A stretch of 64,000 bases of DNA from the NCBI GenBank assembly GCA_001725945.1, contig LRMT01000059.1, positions 38,073 through 102,072 of the forward strand, in the 5' to 3' direction. Positions 1 through 8,818 of the stretch are shown one piece after another. The notes beneath the pieces are model-generated. The model was given only the letters and a program-made list of their open reading frames with translations. It searched no databases and was not told the origin of the DNA. How positions within the stretch are numbered: the stretch's first letter is position 1; each line of letters opens with the position of its first letter. The position numbers and the translations under genes are program-made. The stretch comes from Cupriavidus sp. UYMMa02A (GTDB lineage Bacteria; Pseudomonadota; Gammaproteobacteria; Burkholderiales; Burkholderiaceae).

Positions 1-597
1 GATGGCGGCGGTCCTCATGCGCCGCTCCGGGCGCGTCTCAGGCGTCGTCGCATCAACCAGCAGGTTGACGCCCGTTGAGATGTGATCCTGATCCACGCCG
101 TACAGATGCAGCGACACGGCGACGGCATCGCTGGCATTGCCGAGCGCATGGATATGCTGCAGGCCCGCCGGCACGCTGAAGGTGGCCCCGGCCCGGCGTT
201 CGACGCCGCCGACCTGCGTGGCCTGGCGGGTGGCCGGATCCCATTGGTAGTGGCGCTCGCTCAGGGTGCCGCGCAGCACGCGATAGGCGCACCAGGTGCG
301 GTGCCCGTGCACCGGACTCGACTGCCCGGGACGCCAGACCAGCAGCATCGCCGAAAAGCGCGCGAGCGGGTCGGCATAGACCAGGTGGCGCGTATAGGTG
401 TCCGGGCTGCCGAGCAGCGCTCCCGGCGGCAGGCAGGCCAGCAGGGTGTCGGTATCGGGCAGCCAGGTGTCGATATTGCCGGCCACCATGCGCGCGCTGT
501 GCGCGAAGGTTGCCTCCATGCTGTGGGCGAGCTGGCCCAGCGGGCCGGCATGGATGGTGGACATGCCGCCAGTGGCGGTGGCGGGGCGGGATTGCAT
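1..597 (-). CDS. Cysteine dioxygenase-like cupin (3' end beyond window)
   Basis: The minus-strand frame stays open from the ATG at 597 to the window edge: 199 residues with the C-terminus missing. Around residues 96-115 it reads SPVHGHRTWCAYRVLRGTL, the cupin motif that supplies two iron-binding histidines in the cysteine dioxygenase type I family. A later HIH near residue 150 could give the third ligand. Family members oxidise cysteine (or a related thiol such as 3-mercaptopropionate) to the sulfinate using Fe(II) and O2 in the cytoplasm. The gene is divergent from a LysR regulator, the usual arrangement for a regulator and its target. ACGGAG upstream of the ATG can serve as ribosome binding site. 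The family call is firm; the exact thiol substrate cannot be read from sequence. Confidence 0.8.
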   Translation of the reverse strand, partial: MQSRPATATGGMSTIHAGPLGQLAHSMEATFAHSARMVAGNIDTWLPDTDTLLACLPPGALLGSPDTYTRHLVYADPLARFSAMLLVWRPGQSSPVHGHRTWCAYRVLRGTLSERHYQWDPATRQATQVGGVERRAGATFSVPAGLQHIHALGNASDAVAVSLHLYGVDQDHISTGVNLLVDATTPETRPERRMRTAAI

Positions 598-717
598 GGC
601 TGGCTCCGTGACGTTCTTGGTATGGGGAAATCATAGGAGCGGCTCCGGAGCAAAGGCATGCATTCTGTCGTCCGATCGCGACGAATCATGCAACTGTATG
701 CTTGGAATATCATCATA

Positions 718-736
718 TATGGAATCTGATTCTATA
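718..736. promoter_or_regulatory. Palindrome between the dioxygenase and LysR genes, candidate LysR-box
   Basis: GAATC-T-GATTC at 722-732 is a perfect inverted repeat. It extends as TAT on the left (718-720) and ATA on the right (734-736) around one mismatched pair. It lies in the 209-base divergent intergenic region, 71 bases before the LysR start. Position and symmetry suit an operator for the LysR protein. This is inference; no footprint is known to me. Confidence 0.4.
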
Positions 737-806
737 CACGCACGATTCCACGGAACACTTGCGCACTCCTGCCGCAAGTGCCCGGGCCCGGTGGATAATC
801 CGCGTC

Positions 807-1754
807 ATGGAAATCAAATGGCTTGAAGACTTCGTCAGCCTGGCCGAGACCCACAGCTTCTCGCGCTCGGCCGAACTGCGGCACGTCACGCAACCGGCGT
901 TCTCGCGCCGGATCCAGTCGCTCGAGGCGTGGGTCGGCACGGAACTGATCGACCGCTCCAGCTACCCGACCAGCCTGACCGCCGCCGGCAAGGTGTTCTA
1001 CGAACAGGCGCTGGCCATGCTGGCGCAGGTCAGCGAGACGCGCGCGCTGATGCGCGGGCAGCGCTCGTCGAACGCGCAGGTGCTCGAATTCGCCGTGCCG
1101 CACACGCTGTCGCTGACTTTCTTTCCCGAGTGGCTCAAGGCGCTCGAAGGCAAGATCGGCACGCTGCCGTGCCGGCTGCGCGCGCTCAACGTGCACGACG
1201 CGGTGCTGATGCTGGTGGAGGGCGGCTGCGACCTCGTCATGGTCTACCACCATGCGCGCCAGGCGATCCAGCTCGATCCGGCCCGCTACGACATGCTCGT
1301 GCTCGGCATCGAGCGGCTGTCGCCGTACAGCGTGCCGGACGGCACCGGCAAGCCGCTGTACCGGCTGCCCGGCACGGACAAGAAGCCGGTGCCGTTCCTG
1401 AGCTACACGCCCAATGCCTTCCTTGGCCGCATGGTGGATATGCTGCTGGCCGATACCTCGGAAGAGCTCAAGCTCGACAAATGCTACGAGACCGATATGG
1501 CCGAGGCGCTCAAGGTCATGGCGCTGTCCGGGCATGGCATGGCTTTCCTGCCCGAGAGCGCGGTGCGCGACGACGTGGCGCAGGGCCGGCTGGTGCGGGC
1601 CGAGTCGGCGCGCGGGCTGCCGCTGTCTATCGACATGGAAATCCGCCTGTACCGCGAGCGGCCCGGCGAGAATGGCAACGACCGGCGGGCCACGGCGGCG
1701 CGGCGGAAGCGGCAGCTTGTGGACCAGGTGTGGTCGAGGCTGACGACTGACTAG
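807..1754 (+). CDS. LysR-family regulator, HypT/YjiE-like
   Basis: This 315-residue regulator starts at ATG 807 (MEIKWLEDFVSLAETHSF), where the winged helix-turn-helix begins; the frame is open further upstream but that part is not family-like. The DNA-binding region includes the motif SQPAFSRRI-like stretch HVTQPAFSRRIQSLE. The C-terminal two thirds is the periplasmic-binding-protein-like effector domain. PHTLSLTFFP, LSYTPNAFLGRMV and GHGMAFLPE resemble, from memory, E. coli YjiE/HypT, a LysR protein linked to hypochlorite stress and sulfur amino acid metabolism. It is divergent from the thiol dioxygenase gene, so control of cysteine/thiol oxidation is a reasonable inference. The inducer is unknown. 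Confidence 0.85.
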   Translation: MEIKWLEDFVSLAETHSFSRSAELRHVTQPAFSRRIQSLEAWVGTELIDRSSYPTSLTAAGKVFYEQALAMLAQVSETRALMRGQRSSNAQVLEFAVPHTLSLTFFPEWLKALEGKIGTLPCRLRALNVHDAVLMLVEGGCDLVMVYHHARQAIQLDPARYDMLVLGIERLSPYSVPDGTGKPLYRLPGTDKKPVPFLSYTPNAFLGRMVDMLLADTSEELKLDKCYETDMAEALKVMALSGHGMAFLPESAVRDDVAQGRLVRAESARGLPLSIDMEIRLYRERPGENGNDRRATAARRKRQLVDQVWSRLTTD

Positions 1755-1765
1755 GGATGGTTTTC

Positions 1766-1886
1766 TCCCCTCTCCCGCCTGCGGGAGAGGGGCCGGGGGA
1801 GAGGGTGGGCGCTTGTATACCACAGGCGTGTACTGCGTGGACGCGCAGGCCCTCTCCCCAACCCTCTCCCGCCTGCGGGAGAGGGA
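1766..1886. repeat. REP-type repeat pair (inverted hairpin doublet)
   Basis: Two near-identical hairpins lie in opposite orientation. The first is CCCCTCTCCCGC at 1767-1778 pairing with its complement at 1781-1792, followed by a G-rich tail (1793-1809). The second is CCCTCTCCCGC at 1862-1872 with its complement at 1875-1885, preceded by the complementary C-rich tail from about 1850. A second doublet of the same family lies at 46229-46354. This is the architecture of REPIN/BIME elements: non-autonomous intergenic repeats mobilised by RAYT-type transposases elsewhere in the genome. The rest of the 1755-2041 spacer shows no gene. Confidence 0.75.
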
Positions 1887-2041
1887 GCGCGCCAACAGCC
1901 CGCAAAGACCCACCGCTCCGTCACCAAATCACCTCTCAAACGTTATGCACGTTTTGCATGACCGAATAATCAAACGGCATTGGATTCAGGACGTGCCCCA
2001 AGCCTAAGCTTGCGGGCATTCTCCACCCCGGAACCCACCCG

Positions 2042-3347
2042 ATGTCTTCCGCAGCACCGACCAACACTGCTGGCCAAAAGCACGCACTGCCGTCCTACCT
2101 CACGCCGACCACCTCGGCCCCTGGGGCATCTACCTGCAACAAGTCGACCGTGTCACGCCTTACCTGGGCTCGCTGGCACGCTGGGTTGAAACCCTCAAGC
2201 GCCCCAAGCGCGCGATGATCGTCGACGTACCCATCGAGCTGGACAACGGCACCATCGCCCACTACGAGGGCTACCGCGTGCAGCACAACCTGTCGCGCGG
2301 CCCGGGCAAGGGCGGCGTGCGCTTCCACCAGGACGTGACACTGTCGGAGGTGATGGCGCTGTCGGCGTGGATGTCGGTGAAGAACGCCGCGGTGAACGTG
2401 CCCTACGGCGGCGCCAAGGGCGGCATCCGCGTGGACCCGCGCACGCTGTCGCACGCCGAGCTGGAACGCCTGACGCGCCGCTACACCAGCGAAATCAACA
2501 TCATCATCGGGCCGACCAAGGACATCCCGGCGCCGGACGTCAATACCAATGCTCAGGTGATGGCGTGGATGATGGACACCTATTCGATGAACTCGGGCAG
2601 CACGGCCACCGGCGTCGTGACCGGCAAGCCGATCTCGCTGGGCGGCTCGCTGGGCCGCCATGAGGCAACCGGCCGCGGCGTGTTCGTGGTGGGTTCCGAG
2701 GCCGCGCGCAATATCGGCCTGGAGATCAAGGGCGCCCGCGTGGCGGTGCAGGGATTCGGCAACGTTGGTGCCGTGGCCGCCAAGCTGTTCCAGGAGGCCG
2801 GCGCCACGGTGGTGGCGGTGCAGGACCATCGCACCACGCTGTACAACCCGGCCGGCCTGGACGTGCCGGCGTGATGGAATACGCCTCGCACAGCGGCACG
2901 GTCGATGGCTACCGGGCGGAAGTCATTTCGTCGGAGCAGTTCTGGCAGGTTGACTGCGACATCCTGATCCCGGCGGCGCTGGAAGGCCAGATTACGGCGA
3001 AGAACGCGCCCCAGATCAAGGCAAAGCTGGTCATCGAAGGTGCAAACGGCCCGACCACGCCCGAAGCCGATGACATCCTGCGCGAGCGCAATATCCTGGT
3101 CGCACCGGACGTGATCGCCAACGCCGGCGGCGTGACCGTGTCGTATTTCGAGTGGGTGCAGGACTTTTCCAGCTTCTTCTGGACCGAAGAGGAAATCAAT
3201 GCACGCCTGGTACGGATCATGCAAGAGGCATTCCGCGCAATCTGGCAGGTGGCGCAGGACAACAAGGTGACGCTGCGCACGGCCGCGTTCATCGTGGCTT
3301 GCAGCCGGATCCTGCAGGCGCGCGAAATGCGCGGCCTCTACCCCTGA
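2042..3347 (+). CDS. gdhA: Glutamate dehydrogenase (two frameshifts, likely sequencing errors)
   Basis: Glutamate dehydrogenase interconverts glutamate and 2-oxoglutarate plus ammonia in the cytoplasm. The restored product is about 435 residues, normal for the hexameric family. It shows [10 protein letters not shown] and [10 protein letters not shown] in the substrate site, then a Rossmann domain with AVQGFGNVG. The reading starts at ATG 2042 ([12 protein letters not shown]). One A appears lost near 2102 (the family reads [11 protein letters not shown] there) and one C near 2871 (LDVPA then LMEYASHSG), so the sequence falls into three frames with no conserved block missing. NAD versus NADP use cannot be settled here. 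The glutamate transporter genes follow, suggesting a glutamate-use cluster. Confidence 0.95.
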
Positions 3348-3411
3348 TGCGATTGCCGTTGTGCCGCCCATTGATTTATTGCGGCGCACCAAAATCGATA
3401 TGATTGCCATA

Positions 3412-3441
3412 CGCGGCCCCGGGATTTGTCCCAGGGCCGCG
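3412..3441 (+). terminator. Hairpin after gdhA, probable terminator
   Basis: CGCGGCCC at 3412-3419 pairs with GGGCCGCG at 3434-3441, with further pairing (GGGA with TCCC) inside and a short loop. The downstream T-run is weak (TTGTCGTATT), so termination strength is uncertain. It separates gdhA from gltI. Confidence 0.55.
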
Positions 3442-3596
3442 TTGTCGTATTCGGCGCCGGTGCGCACGTATGCCGTGAATCCGACTTCTAGGAGTAAAAC
3501 CCAGTTGTTTTGAGCGGGATGCTGCGCAATACTGTTTCATCTGTGGGACATTCATCAGTAGAATCCCGCCTTTCTCTTCATGGTCAAGGAGATGTT

Positions 3597-4496
3597 ATGA
3601 AAATTGCCAAGTTGGCTTCCCTGATGGTGGCTGTGGGTCTGATGTGCGGAGCCGCACAGGCAGCCGAGCCACTGACGGGCACGCTGAAGAAGATCAAAGA
3701 CACCGGTGTGATTACGCTTGGCGTGCGCGATTCGTCGATCCCGTTCAACTACAACCTGGGTGGCGTGCGTCAGGTCGGCTATTCCTACGACATCAACATG
3801 AAGATCGTGGAAGCCATCAAGGACCAGCTCAAGATGCCGAACCTGCAGGTGAAGGAAATCCCGATCACCTCGCAGAACCGCATCACGTTGCTGCAGAACG
3901 GCACCATCGACATCGAGTGCGGCTCGACCACCAACAACCTGGAACGCCAGAAGCAGGTTTCGTTCACGGACAGCATCTTCATCATCGGCACGCGCATCAT
4001 GGTGAAGAAGGACGGCGGCATCAAGGACTGGGCCGACCTGAAGGGCAAGAACGTGGTGACCACCGCCGGCACGACCTCCGAGCGGCTGCTGCGCAAGATG
4101 AACGATGACCAGAAGCTGGGCATGAACATCATCAGCACCAAGGACCATGGCCAGTCGTTCCTGACGCTGGAGTCCGGCCGCGCGGTAGCGTTCATGATGG
4201 ACGACGCGCTGCTGTACGGCGAGCGCGCCAAGGCCAAGAACCCGGCGGACTGGATCGTCGTGGGCAAGCCGCAATCGCGCGAGGCCTACGGTTGCATGAT
4301 CCGCAAGGACGACCCGCAGTTCAAGAAGGTCTCCGACAACGTGATCGCCGGCATGATGAAGGATGGCGCGATCAACACCCTGTACACCAAGTGGTTCATG
4401 CAGCCGGTGCCGCCGAAGGGGCTGAATCTCGATTTCCCGCTGTCGGACGACATGAAGGCGCTCATCAAGAATCCGAACGACAAGGCGCTCGACTGA
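3597..4496 (+). CDS. gltI: Glutamate/aspartate ABC transporter, periplasmic binding protein
   Basis: This 299-residue solute-binding protein starts at ATG 3597, nine bases after a strong AAGGAG. Residues 1-22 form a signal peptide (MKIAKLASLMVAVGLMCGAAQA) cut before AEPLTG. The mature part is an SBP_bac_3 amino-acid-binding fold; GVRDSSIPF, QNRITLLQNGTIDIECGS and TTAGTTSERLL are typical of GltI-type glutamate/aspartate receptors. It captures acidic amino acids in the periplasm for the GltJK permease. It is first in the gltIJKL operon and separated from gltJ by a hairpin that may keep receptor mRNA in excess over the membrane parts. Confidence 0.93.
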   Translation: MKIAKLASLMVAVGLMCGAAQAAEPLTGTLKKIKDTGVITLGVRDSSIPFNYNLGGVRQVGYSYDINMKIVEAIKDQLKMPNLQVKEIPITSQNRITLLQNGTIDIECGSTTNNLERQKQVSFTDSIFIIGTRIMVKKDGGIKDWADLKGKNVVTTAGTTSERLLRKMNDDQKLGMNIISTKDHGQSFLTLESGRAVAFMMDDALLYGERAKAKNPADWIVVGKPQSREAYGCMIRKDDPQFKKVSDNVIAGMMKDGAINTLYTKWFMQPVPPKGLNLDFPLSDDMKALIKNPNDKALD

Positions 4497-4517
4497 CCTG
4501 CTGAAATCAGGCGTGCG

Positions 4518-4548
4518 AAACGGAAGGCGAGTCCTTCCGTTTCTTTTT
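4518..4548 (+). terminator. Terminator/attenuator hairpin between gltI and gltJ
   Basis: AAACGGAAGG at 4518-4527 pairs perfectly with CCTTCCGTTT at 4533-4542 around a five-base loop, followed by CTTTTT. This is a textbook intrinsic terminator inside an operon, so partial read-through would set the receptor-to-permease ratio. The T-run ends only 11 bases before the gltJ start. Confidence 0.8.
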
Positions 4549-4559
4549 GAGGACGCATC

Positions 4560-5288
4560 ATGAACTACAACTGGCATTGGGGAGTATTCCTCGAGCAGGC
4601 TGCCCAGAACGAGACCTACCTGGACTGGATGATTTCCGGCCTGAAGGTCACGATCGCGCTCGGGCTTTCGTCCTGGGTCATTGCCCTGGCCATCGGCTCT
4701 GTGCTCGGCGTGCTGCGCACGGTGCCCAACAAGTGGCTGTCGGGCTTTGCCGCGGCCTACGTCGAGATCTTCCGCAACATTCCGCTGCTGGTGCAGCTGT
4801 TCATCTGGTATTTCGTCGGCCCGGAGCTGTTGCCCGGCGGCGAAGCGATCAAGCAGATGAACCCGTTCACCCAGCAGTTCCTGGCGGCCATGCTGTGCCT
4901 GGGCACCTTCACCGCGGCGCGTGTCTGCGAGCAGGTGCGTTCGGGCATCAATTCGCTGCCGCGCGGCCAGAAGAGCGCGGGACTGGCCATGGGCTTCACG
5001 CTGCCGCAGACCTACCGCTTCGTGCTGCTGCCGATGGCGTTCCGCGTCATCGTGCCGCCGCTGACCTCCGAATTCCTGAACATCTTCAAGAACTCGGCGG
5101 TGGCGTCGACCATCGGCCTGCTGGAACTGGCGGCCCAGGGGCGGCAACTGGTGGATTACACCGCGCGCCCGTATGAGTCGTTCATCGCGGTGACCCTGAT
5201 GTACGCGCTCATCAACGTCATCGTCATGCTGGTCATGCGCTGGGTCGAAGCCCGCAGCCGCGTACCTGGCTTCATCGGCAGCAAGTAA
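4560..5288 (+). CDS. gltJ: Glutamate/aspartate ABC transporter permease GltJ
   Basis: An intact 242-residue inner-membrane permease of the HisM/GlnP type. Several hydrophobic spans are visible (for example around residues 28-50 and 85-115), and the cytoplasmic coupling region reads LPRGQKSAGLAMGFTLPQTY, the EAA loop that contacts the ATPase. It forms the membrane pore with GltK. It begins just after the intra-operon hairpin and ends nine bases before gltK, with GGGGGC as a possible ribosome binding site for the latter. No defects seen. Confidence 0.93.
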   Translation: MNYNWHWGVFLEQAAQNETYLDWMISGLKVTIALGLSSWVIALAIGSVLGVLRTVPNKWLSGFAAAYVEIFRNIPLLVQLFIWYFVGPELLPGGEAIKQMNPFTQQFLAAMLCLGTFTAARVCEQVRSGINSLPRGQKSAGLAMGFTLPQTYRFVLLPMAFRVIVPPLTSEFLNIFKNSAVASTIGLLELAAQGRQLVDYTARPYESFIAVTLMYALINVIVMLVMRWVEARSRVPGFIGSK

Positions 5289-5297
5289 GGGGGCGCC

Positions 5298-5981
5298 ATG
5301 GCATACGAATTCGATTTCAGCTCCATCACCCCGGCCACGCTGAATGTGCTGGGCGAGGGCATGCTGGTCTCGCTCAAGATCACGGTCACGGCCATCATCG
5401 TCGGCATCGTCTGGGGCACCATCCTGGCGATGATGCGGTTGTCGTCCGTGAAGCCGCTCAACTGGTTTGCGCAGGGGTACGTGACCATCTTCCGCTCCAT
5501 CCCGCTGGTGATGGTGCTGCTGTGGTTTTTCCTGATCATCCCGCAGGTGCTGCAGAACATCTTCCACCTGTCGGCGGCCTCTGACCTGCGCATGACCTCG
5601 GCGCTGATCGCATTTTCGCTGTTCGAGGCGGCTTACTATTCCGAGATCATCCGGGCGGGTATCCAGAGCGTGTCGCGCGGGCAGATGTTCGCCGCACAGG
5701 CGCTGGGGATGACCTACGGGCAGACCATGAAGCTGGTGATCCTGCCGCAGGCCTTCCGCAACATGGTGCCGCTGCTGCTGACGCAGGGCATCATCCTGTT
5801 CCAGGATACGTCGCTGGTTTATGTGAGCGCGCTGGCGGACTTCTTCGGCCAGGCCTATGGCGTTGGCGAGCGCGACGGCCGCATCGTGGAAATGCTGCTG
5901 TTCGCCGGTCTCGTGTATTTTGTTATCTGCTACTCCGTTTCGCTGATGGTCAAGCGTTACCAGAAAAAGGTGGCCATATGA
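5298..5981 (+). CDS. gltK: Glutamate/aspartate ABC transporter permease GltK
   Basis: An intact 227-residue second permease subunit of the acidic amino acid importer. It has the same HisM-type fold as GltJ, with an EAA loop at about residues 125-145 ([20 protein letters not shown]). Its last codons overlap the gltL start by four bases (ATGA), which indicates translational coupling of permease and ATPase. Confidence 0.93.
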   Translation: MAYEFDFSSITPATLNVLGEGMLVSLKITVTAIIVGIVWGTILAMMRLSSVKPLNWFAQGYVTIFRSIPLVMVLLWFFLIIPQVLQNIFHLSAASDLRMTSALIAFSLFEAAYYSEIIRAGIQSVSRGQMFAAQALGMTYGQTMKLVILPQAFRNMVPLLLTQGIILFQDTSLVYVSALADFFGQAYGVGERDGRIVEMLLFAGLVYFVICYSVSLMVKRYQKKVAI

Positions 5982-6712
5982 TTGAAATCAACAATGTCTC
6001 CAAGTGGTACGGCACCTTCCAGGTGCTGACCGACTGCACCACCCGGGTTGCCAAGGGCGAGGTCGTGGTGGTCTGCGGGCCGTCGGGCTCGGGCAAGTCG
6101 ACGCTGATCAAGACCGTCAACGCGCTGGAGCCGTTCCAGAAGGGCGATATCCTCGTGGACGGCACCTCGGTCGGCGACCCGAAGACCAACCTGCCCAAGC
6201 TGCGTTCGCGCGTGGGCATGGTGTTCCAGAACTTCGAGCTGTTTCCGCACTTGTCGATCACCGAGAACCTGACCATCGCGCAGATGAAGGTGCTCGGCCG
6301 TTCCAAGGACGAGGCCATGGCCAAGGGGCTGAAGTACCTGGACCGCGTGGGCCTGAAGAGCCAGGCGGCCAAGTTTCCGGGCCAGCTGTCGGGCGGCCAG
6401 CAGCAGCGCGTGGCGATCGCGCGCGCGCTGTCGATGGACCCGATCTGCATGCTGTTCGATGAACCGACTTCGGCGCTGGACCCGGAAATGGTCAACGAAG
6501 TGCTGGACGTGATGGTGCAGCTCGCGCAGGAAGGCATGACCATGATGTGCGTGACCCACGAAATGGGCTTCGCACGCAAGGTGGCCAACCGCGTGATCTT
6601 CATGGACACCGGCAAGATCGTCGAGGACTGCGCCAAGGAAGAGTTTTTCGGCAATATCGAGCAGCGCTCGGACCGGGCGAAGCAGTTCCTGTCGAAGATC
6701 CTGCATCACTGA
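5978..6712 (+). CDS. gltL: Glutamate/aspartate ABC transporter ATPase
   Basis: An intact 244-residue ABC ATPase that powers GltIJK. Visible motifs: Walker [10 protein letters not shown] near residue 35, Q-loop FQNFELFPH, signature [15 protein letters not shown], Walker [15 protein letters not shown] and the H-switch VTHEMGFA. It is the last gene of the operon and is followed by a strong hairpin terminator at 6734-6763. Confidence 0.95.
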   Translation: MIEINNVSKWYGTFQVLTDCTTRVAKGEVVVVCGPSGSGKSTLIKTVNALEPFQKGDILVDGTSVGDPKTNLPKLRSRVGMVFQNFELFPHLSITENLTIAQMKVLGRSKDEAMAKGLKYLDRVGLKSQAAKFPGQLSGGQQQRVAIARALSMDPICMLFDEPTSALDPEMVNEVLDVMVQLAQEGMTMMCVTHEMGFARKVANRVIFMDTGKIVEDCAKEEFFGNIEQRSDRAKQFLSKILHH

Positions 6713-6733
6713 GATCTTGCACCTCGTTGCATG

Positions 6734-6763
6734 AAAAAGGGACGCACGCAGCGTCCCTTTTTT
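6734..6763. terminator. Bidirectional terminator between gltL and the amidotransferase gene
   Basis: AAAAAGGGACGC at 6734-6745 pairs with GCGTCCCTTTTT after the five-base loop ACGCA, leaving T6 on the plus strand and an A-run that gives T's on the minus strand. It sits between two convergent genes and can serve both. Confidence 0.88.
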
Positions 6764-6783
6764 CTTGCCGGCCCTTCCTGGAC

Positions 6784-7614
6784 TCAGGTACAGGCTGTGT
6801 TGGCCGCGTTCTTCGCCTGCACTTCCGGCGGGATTGGCACGGACAGCTTCATCTCCGGACGTCCGTCGATGAACATGATCAGCTCGCCCGGTTCGAATCG
6901 CGTCCAGGTCTCGTTGTCGGTCAGAGGCTGCGTGGCGATGACCGCGACCCGGTCATCCGGCGTGGTGACCTGGGCAAAGTCGATCGACAGGTCGGCGTCG
7001 ATCAGGTGCGCGGTCGAGAACGGCCATTGCCGGACAATGTAGTACAGCCGCGTCGAGCAGTGCGCGAACAAGGCCTGTCCGTTGCATAGCAGGTAGTTGA
7101 ATACGCCGTGCGTCGTGATTTCACGCGTGATGTCCGCCAGCGCGTGGCACAGCTCGTTCAGCGGCGGCTGCGAGCCGGGGAAGCGCTTGCGCAGCCCCTG
7201 CATCAGCGTGCAGAACGCGAGTTCGCTGTCGGTGTCGCCCACCGGCTGGTAGACGCCTGACAGGAACGGCGCAAAGTTCAGCAGGTCGCCGTTGTGGGCG
7301 AAGATCCAGTGCCGGCCCCACAGCTCGCGCATGAACGGGTGGCAGTTCTCGAGCAGGACCGTGCCCTGCGTGGCCTTCCGGATGTGTGAAATGACGTTCT
7401 TCGATTTGATCGGGTAGCGCTTGATCAGGTCGGCCACGGGCGAGGTGCCGGCCGACTGGTTGTCGATGAAGAGCCGGCAGGCCTTGTCCTCGAAGAAGGC
7501 CACGCCAAAGCCGTCGGCGTGGTGGTCGGTCAGGCCGCCGCGGGCGGCGAAACCGGTGAAGGAGAACGTCACGTCGGTCGGCGTGGCGCAGTTCATGCCT
7601 AGCAGCTGGCACAT
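6784..7614 (-). CDS. Class II glutamine amidotransferase, YafJ/EgtC-like
   Basis: A 276-residue N-terminal-nucleophile amidohydrolase. The start was set at 7614 because it puts Cys at position 2 (MCQLLGMNCATP), the catalytic nucleophile exposed after Met removal; the frame is open upstream but would bury it. Further family signs are DHHADGFGVAFF, HIRKATQG, FAHNGDL and GDTDSELAF. Stand-alone enzymes of this type hydrolyse glutamine or a gamma-glutamyl amide; the acceptor is unknown. It is divergent from the tartrate-type dehydrogenase gene with 131 bases between. No frameshift. Confidence 0.85.
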   Translation of the reverse strand: MCQLLGMNCATPTDVTFSFTGFAARGGLTDHHADGFGVAFFEDKACRLFIDNQSAGTSPVADLIKRYPIKSKNVISHIRKATQGTVLLENCHPFMRELWGRHWIFAHNGDLLNFAPFLSGVYQPVGDTDSELAFCTLMQGLRKRFPGSQPPLNELCHALADITREITTHGVFNYLLCNGQALFAHCSTRLYYIVRQWPFSTAHLIDADLSIDFAQVTTPDDRVAVIATQPLTDNETWTRFEPGELIMFIDGRPEMKLSVPIPPEVQAKNAANTACT

Positions 7615-7745
7615 GGCGGGGCACCGGGTCGGCAGGGGGCTGCCGCTTTGCAATAGAATGCAGACATTATCCCGCGCACCCGGGCCGCTGCCAAGCGCAC
7701 GGTTTCGGGCGCGCCACGCCATCCTGCACCACCCTCCCGACCGCT

Positions 7746-8818
7746 ATGAGCCAATACAAGATTGCCGTGATTCCTGGGGACGGAATCGGCACGGAAGTGA
7801 TGCCCGAGGCATTCGCGTCATGGATGCCGCCGCACGCAAGTTCGGCATCGATTTCCAGTGGGATCACTTCGATTTCTCGAGCTGTGACTATTACGCGCGC
7901 CACGGCAAGATGCTGCCTGACGACTGGTTCGACACGCTGGTGAAGTACGACGCCATCTATTTTGGCGCCGTGGGCTGGCCTGACACCGTGCCCGATCACG
8001 TGTCGCTGTGGGGGTCGCTGCTGCAGTTCCGCCGTTCCTTCGACCAGTACGTGAACCTGCGGCCGGTACGCCTGATGCCAGGCATCAAGAGTCCGCTGGC
8101 CGACCGCAAGCCCGGCGATATCGATTTCTATGTGGTGCGCGAGAACACCGAAGGCGAGTATTCGAGCATCGGCGGCCGCATGTTCCCGAACACCGAGCGC
8201 GAGATCGTGATGCAGGAAACGGTGATGAGCCGGATCGGCGTCGACCGCATCCTGAAGTTCGCATTTGAACTGGCAAAGAAGCGCCCTAAGCAGCACCTGA
8301 CGTCGGCGACGAAATCCAATGGCATCTCGATCACGATGCCCTACTGGGACGAGCGCGTGGAGGCGATGGCGGCGAACTACCCCGGCCTGAAGGTGGACAA
8401 GTACCACATCGACATCCTGACCGCCCACTTCGTCCAGCATCCGGACTGGTTCGATGTGGTGGTGGCCAGCAATCTGTTTGGCGACATCCTGTCCGACCTG
8501 GGGCCAGCCTGTACCGGCACCATCGGCATTGCGCCGTCTGGCAATATCAATCCGGATCGCACCTATCCGAGCCTGTTCGAGCCGGTGCACGGCTCCGCAC
8601 CGGATATCGCGGGGCGCGGCGTGGCCAACCCGATCGGCCAGATCTGGTGCGGCGCCATGATGCTGGAGCGTCTCGGCCACGATCAGGCGGGCGCGGCGGT
8701 GTTGGGCGCCATCGAAAAGGTACTGGCAGCGGGCCCGGAACATGCGCCGCTGACGCGCGATATCGGCGGCAAGGCCGGCACCGAGGACCTGGGCCGCGCG
8801 ATCGCGGAGGCATTGTGA
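7746..8818 (+). CDS. Tartrate/D-malate-type dehydrogenase (one frameshift)
   Basis: About 357 residues of the isocitrate/isopropylmalate dehydrogenase family. The start MSQYKIAVIPGDGIGTEV carries the nucleotide-site glycines. RENTEGEYSSIGGRMF contacts substrate, and the C-terminal FEPVHGSAPDIAGRG is the family hallmark. The RENTEGEYSS form is typical of tartrate dehydrogenase/decarboxylase and D-malate dehydrogenase rather than isopropylmalate dehydrogenase. One G seems lost from a GGG near 7809, so residues after MPEG continue in another frame. The stop overlaps the following glycerate kinase start (GTGA), matching a tartrate-to-glycerate route. Substrate is inferred from family and neighbour. 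Confidence 0.88.

Noticed and set aside
3555..5567. A 670-codon minus-strand open frame across gltI and gltJ
   Set aside because: High-GC shadow of well-supported genes on the plus strand; its translation is His/Arg/Gly-rich with no family features.
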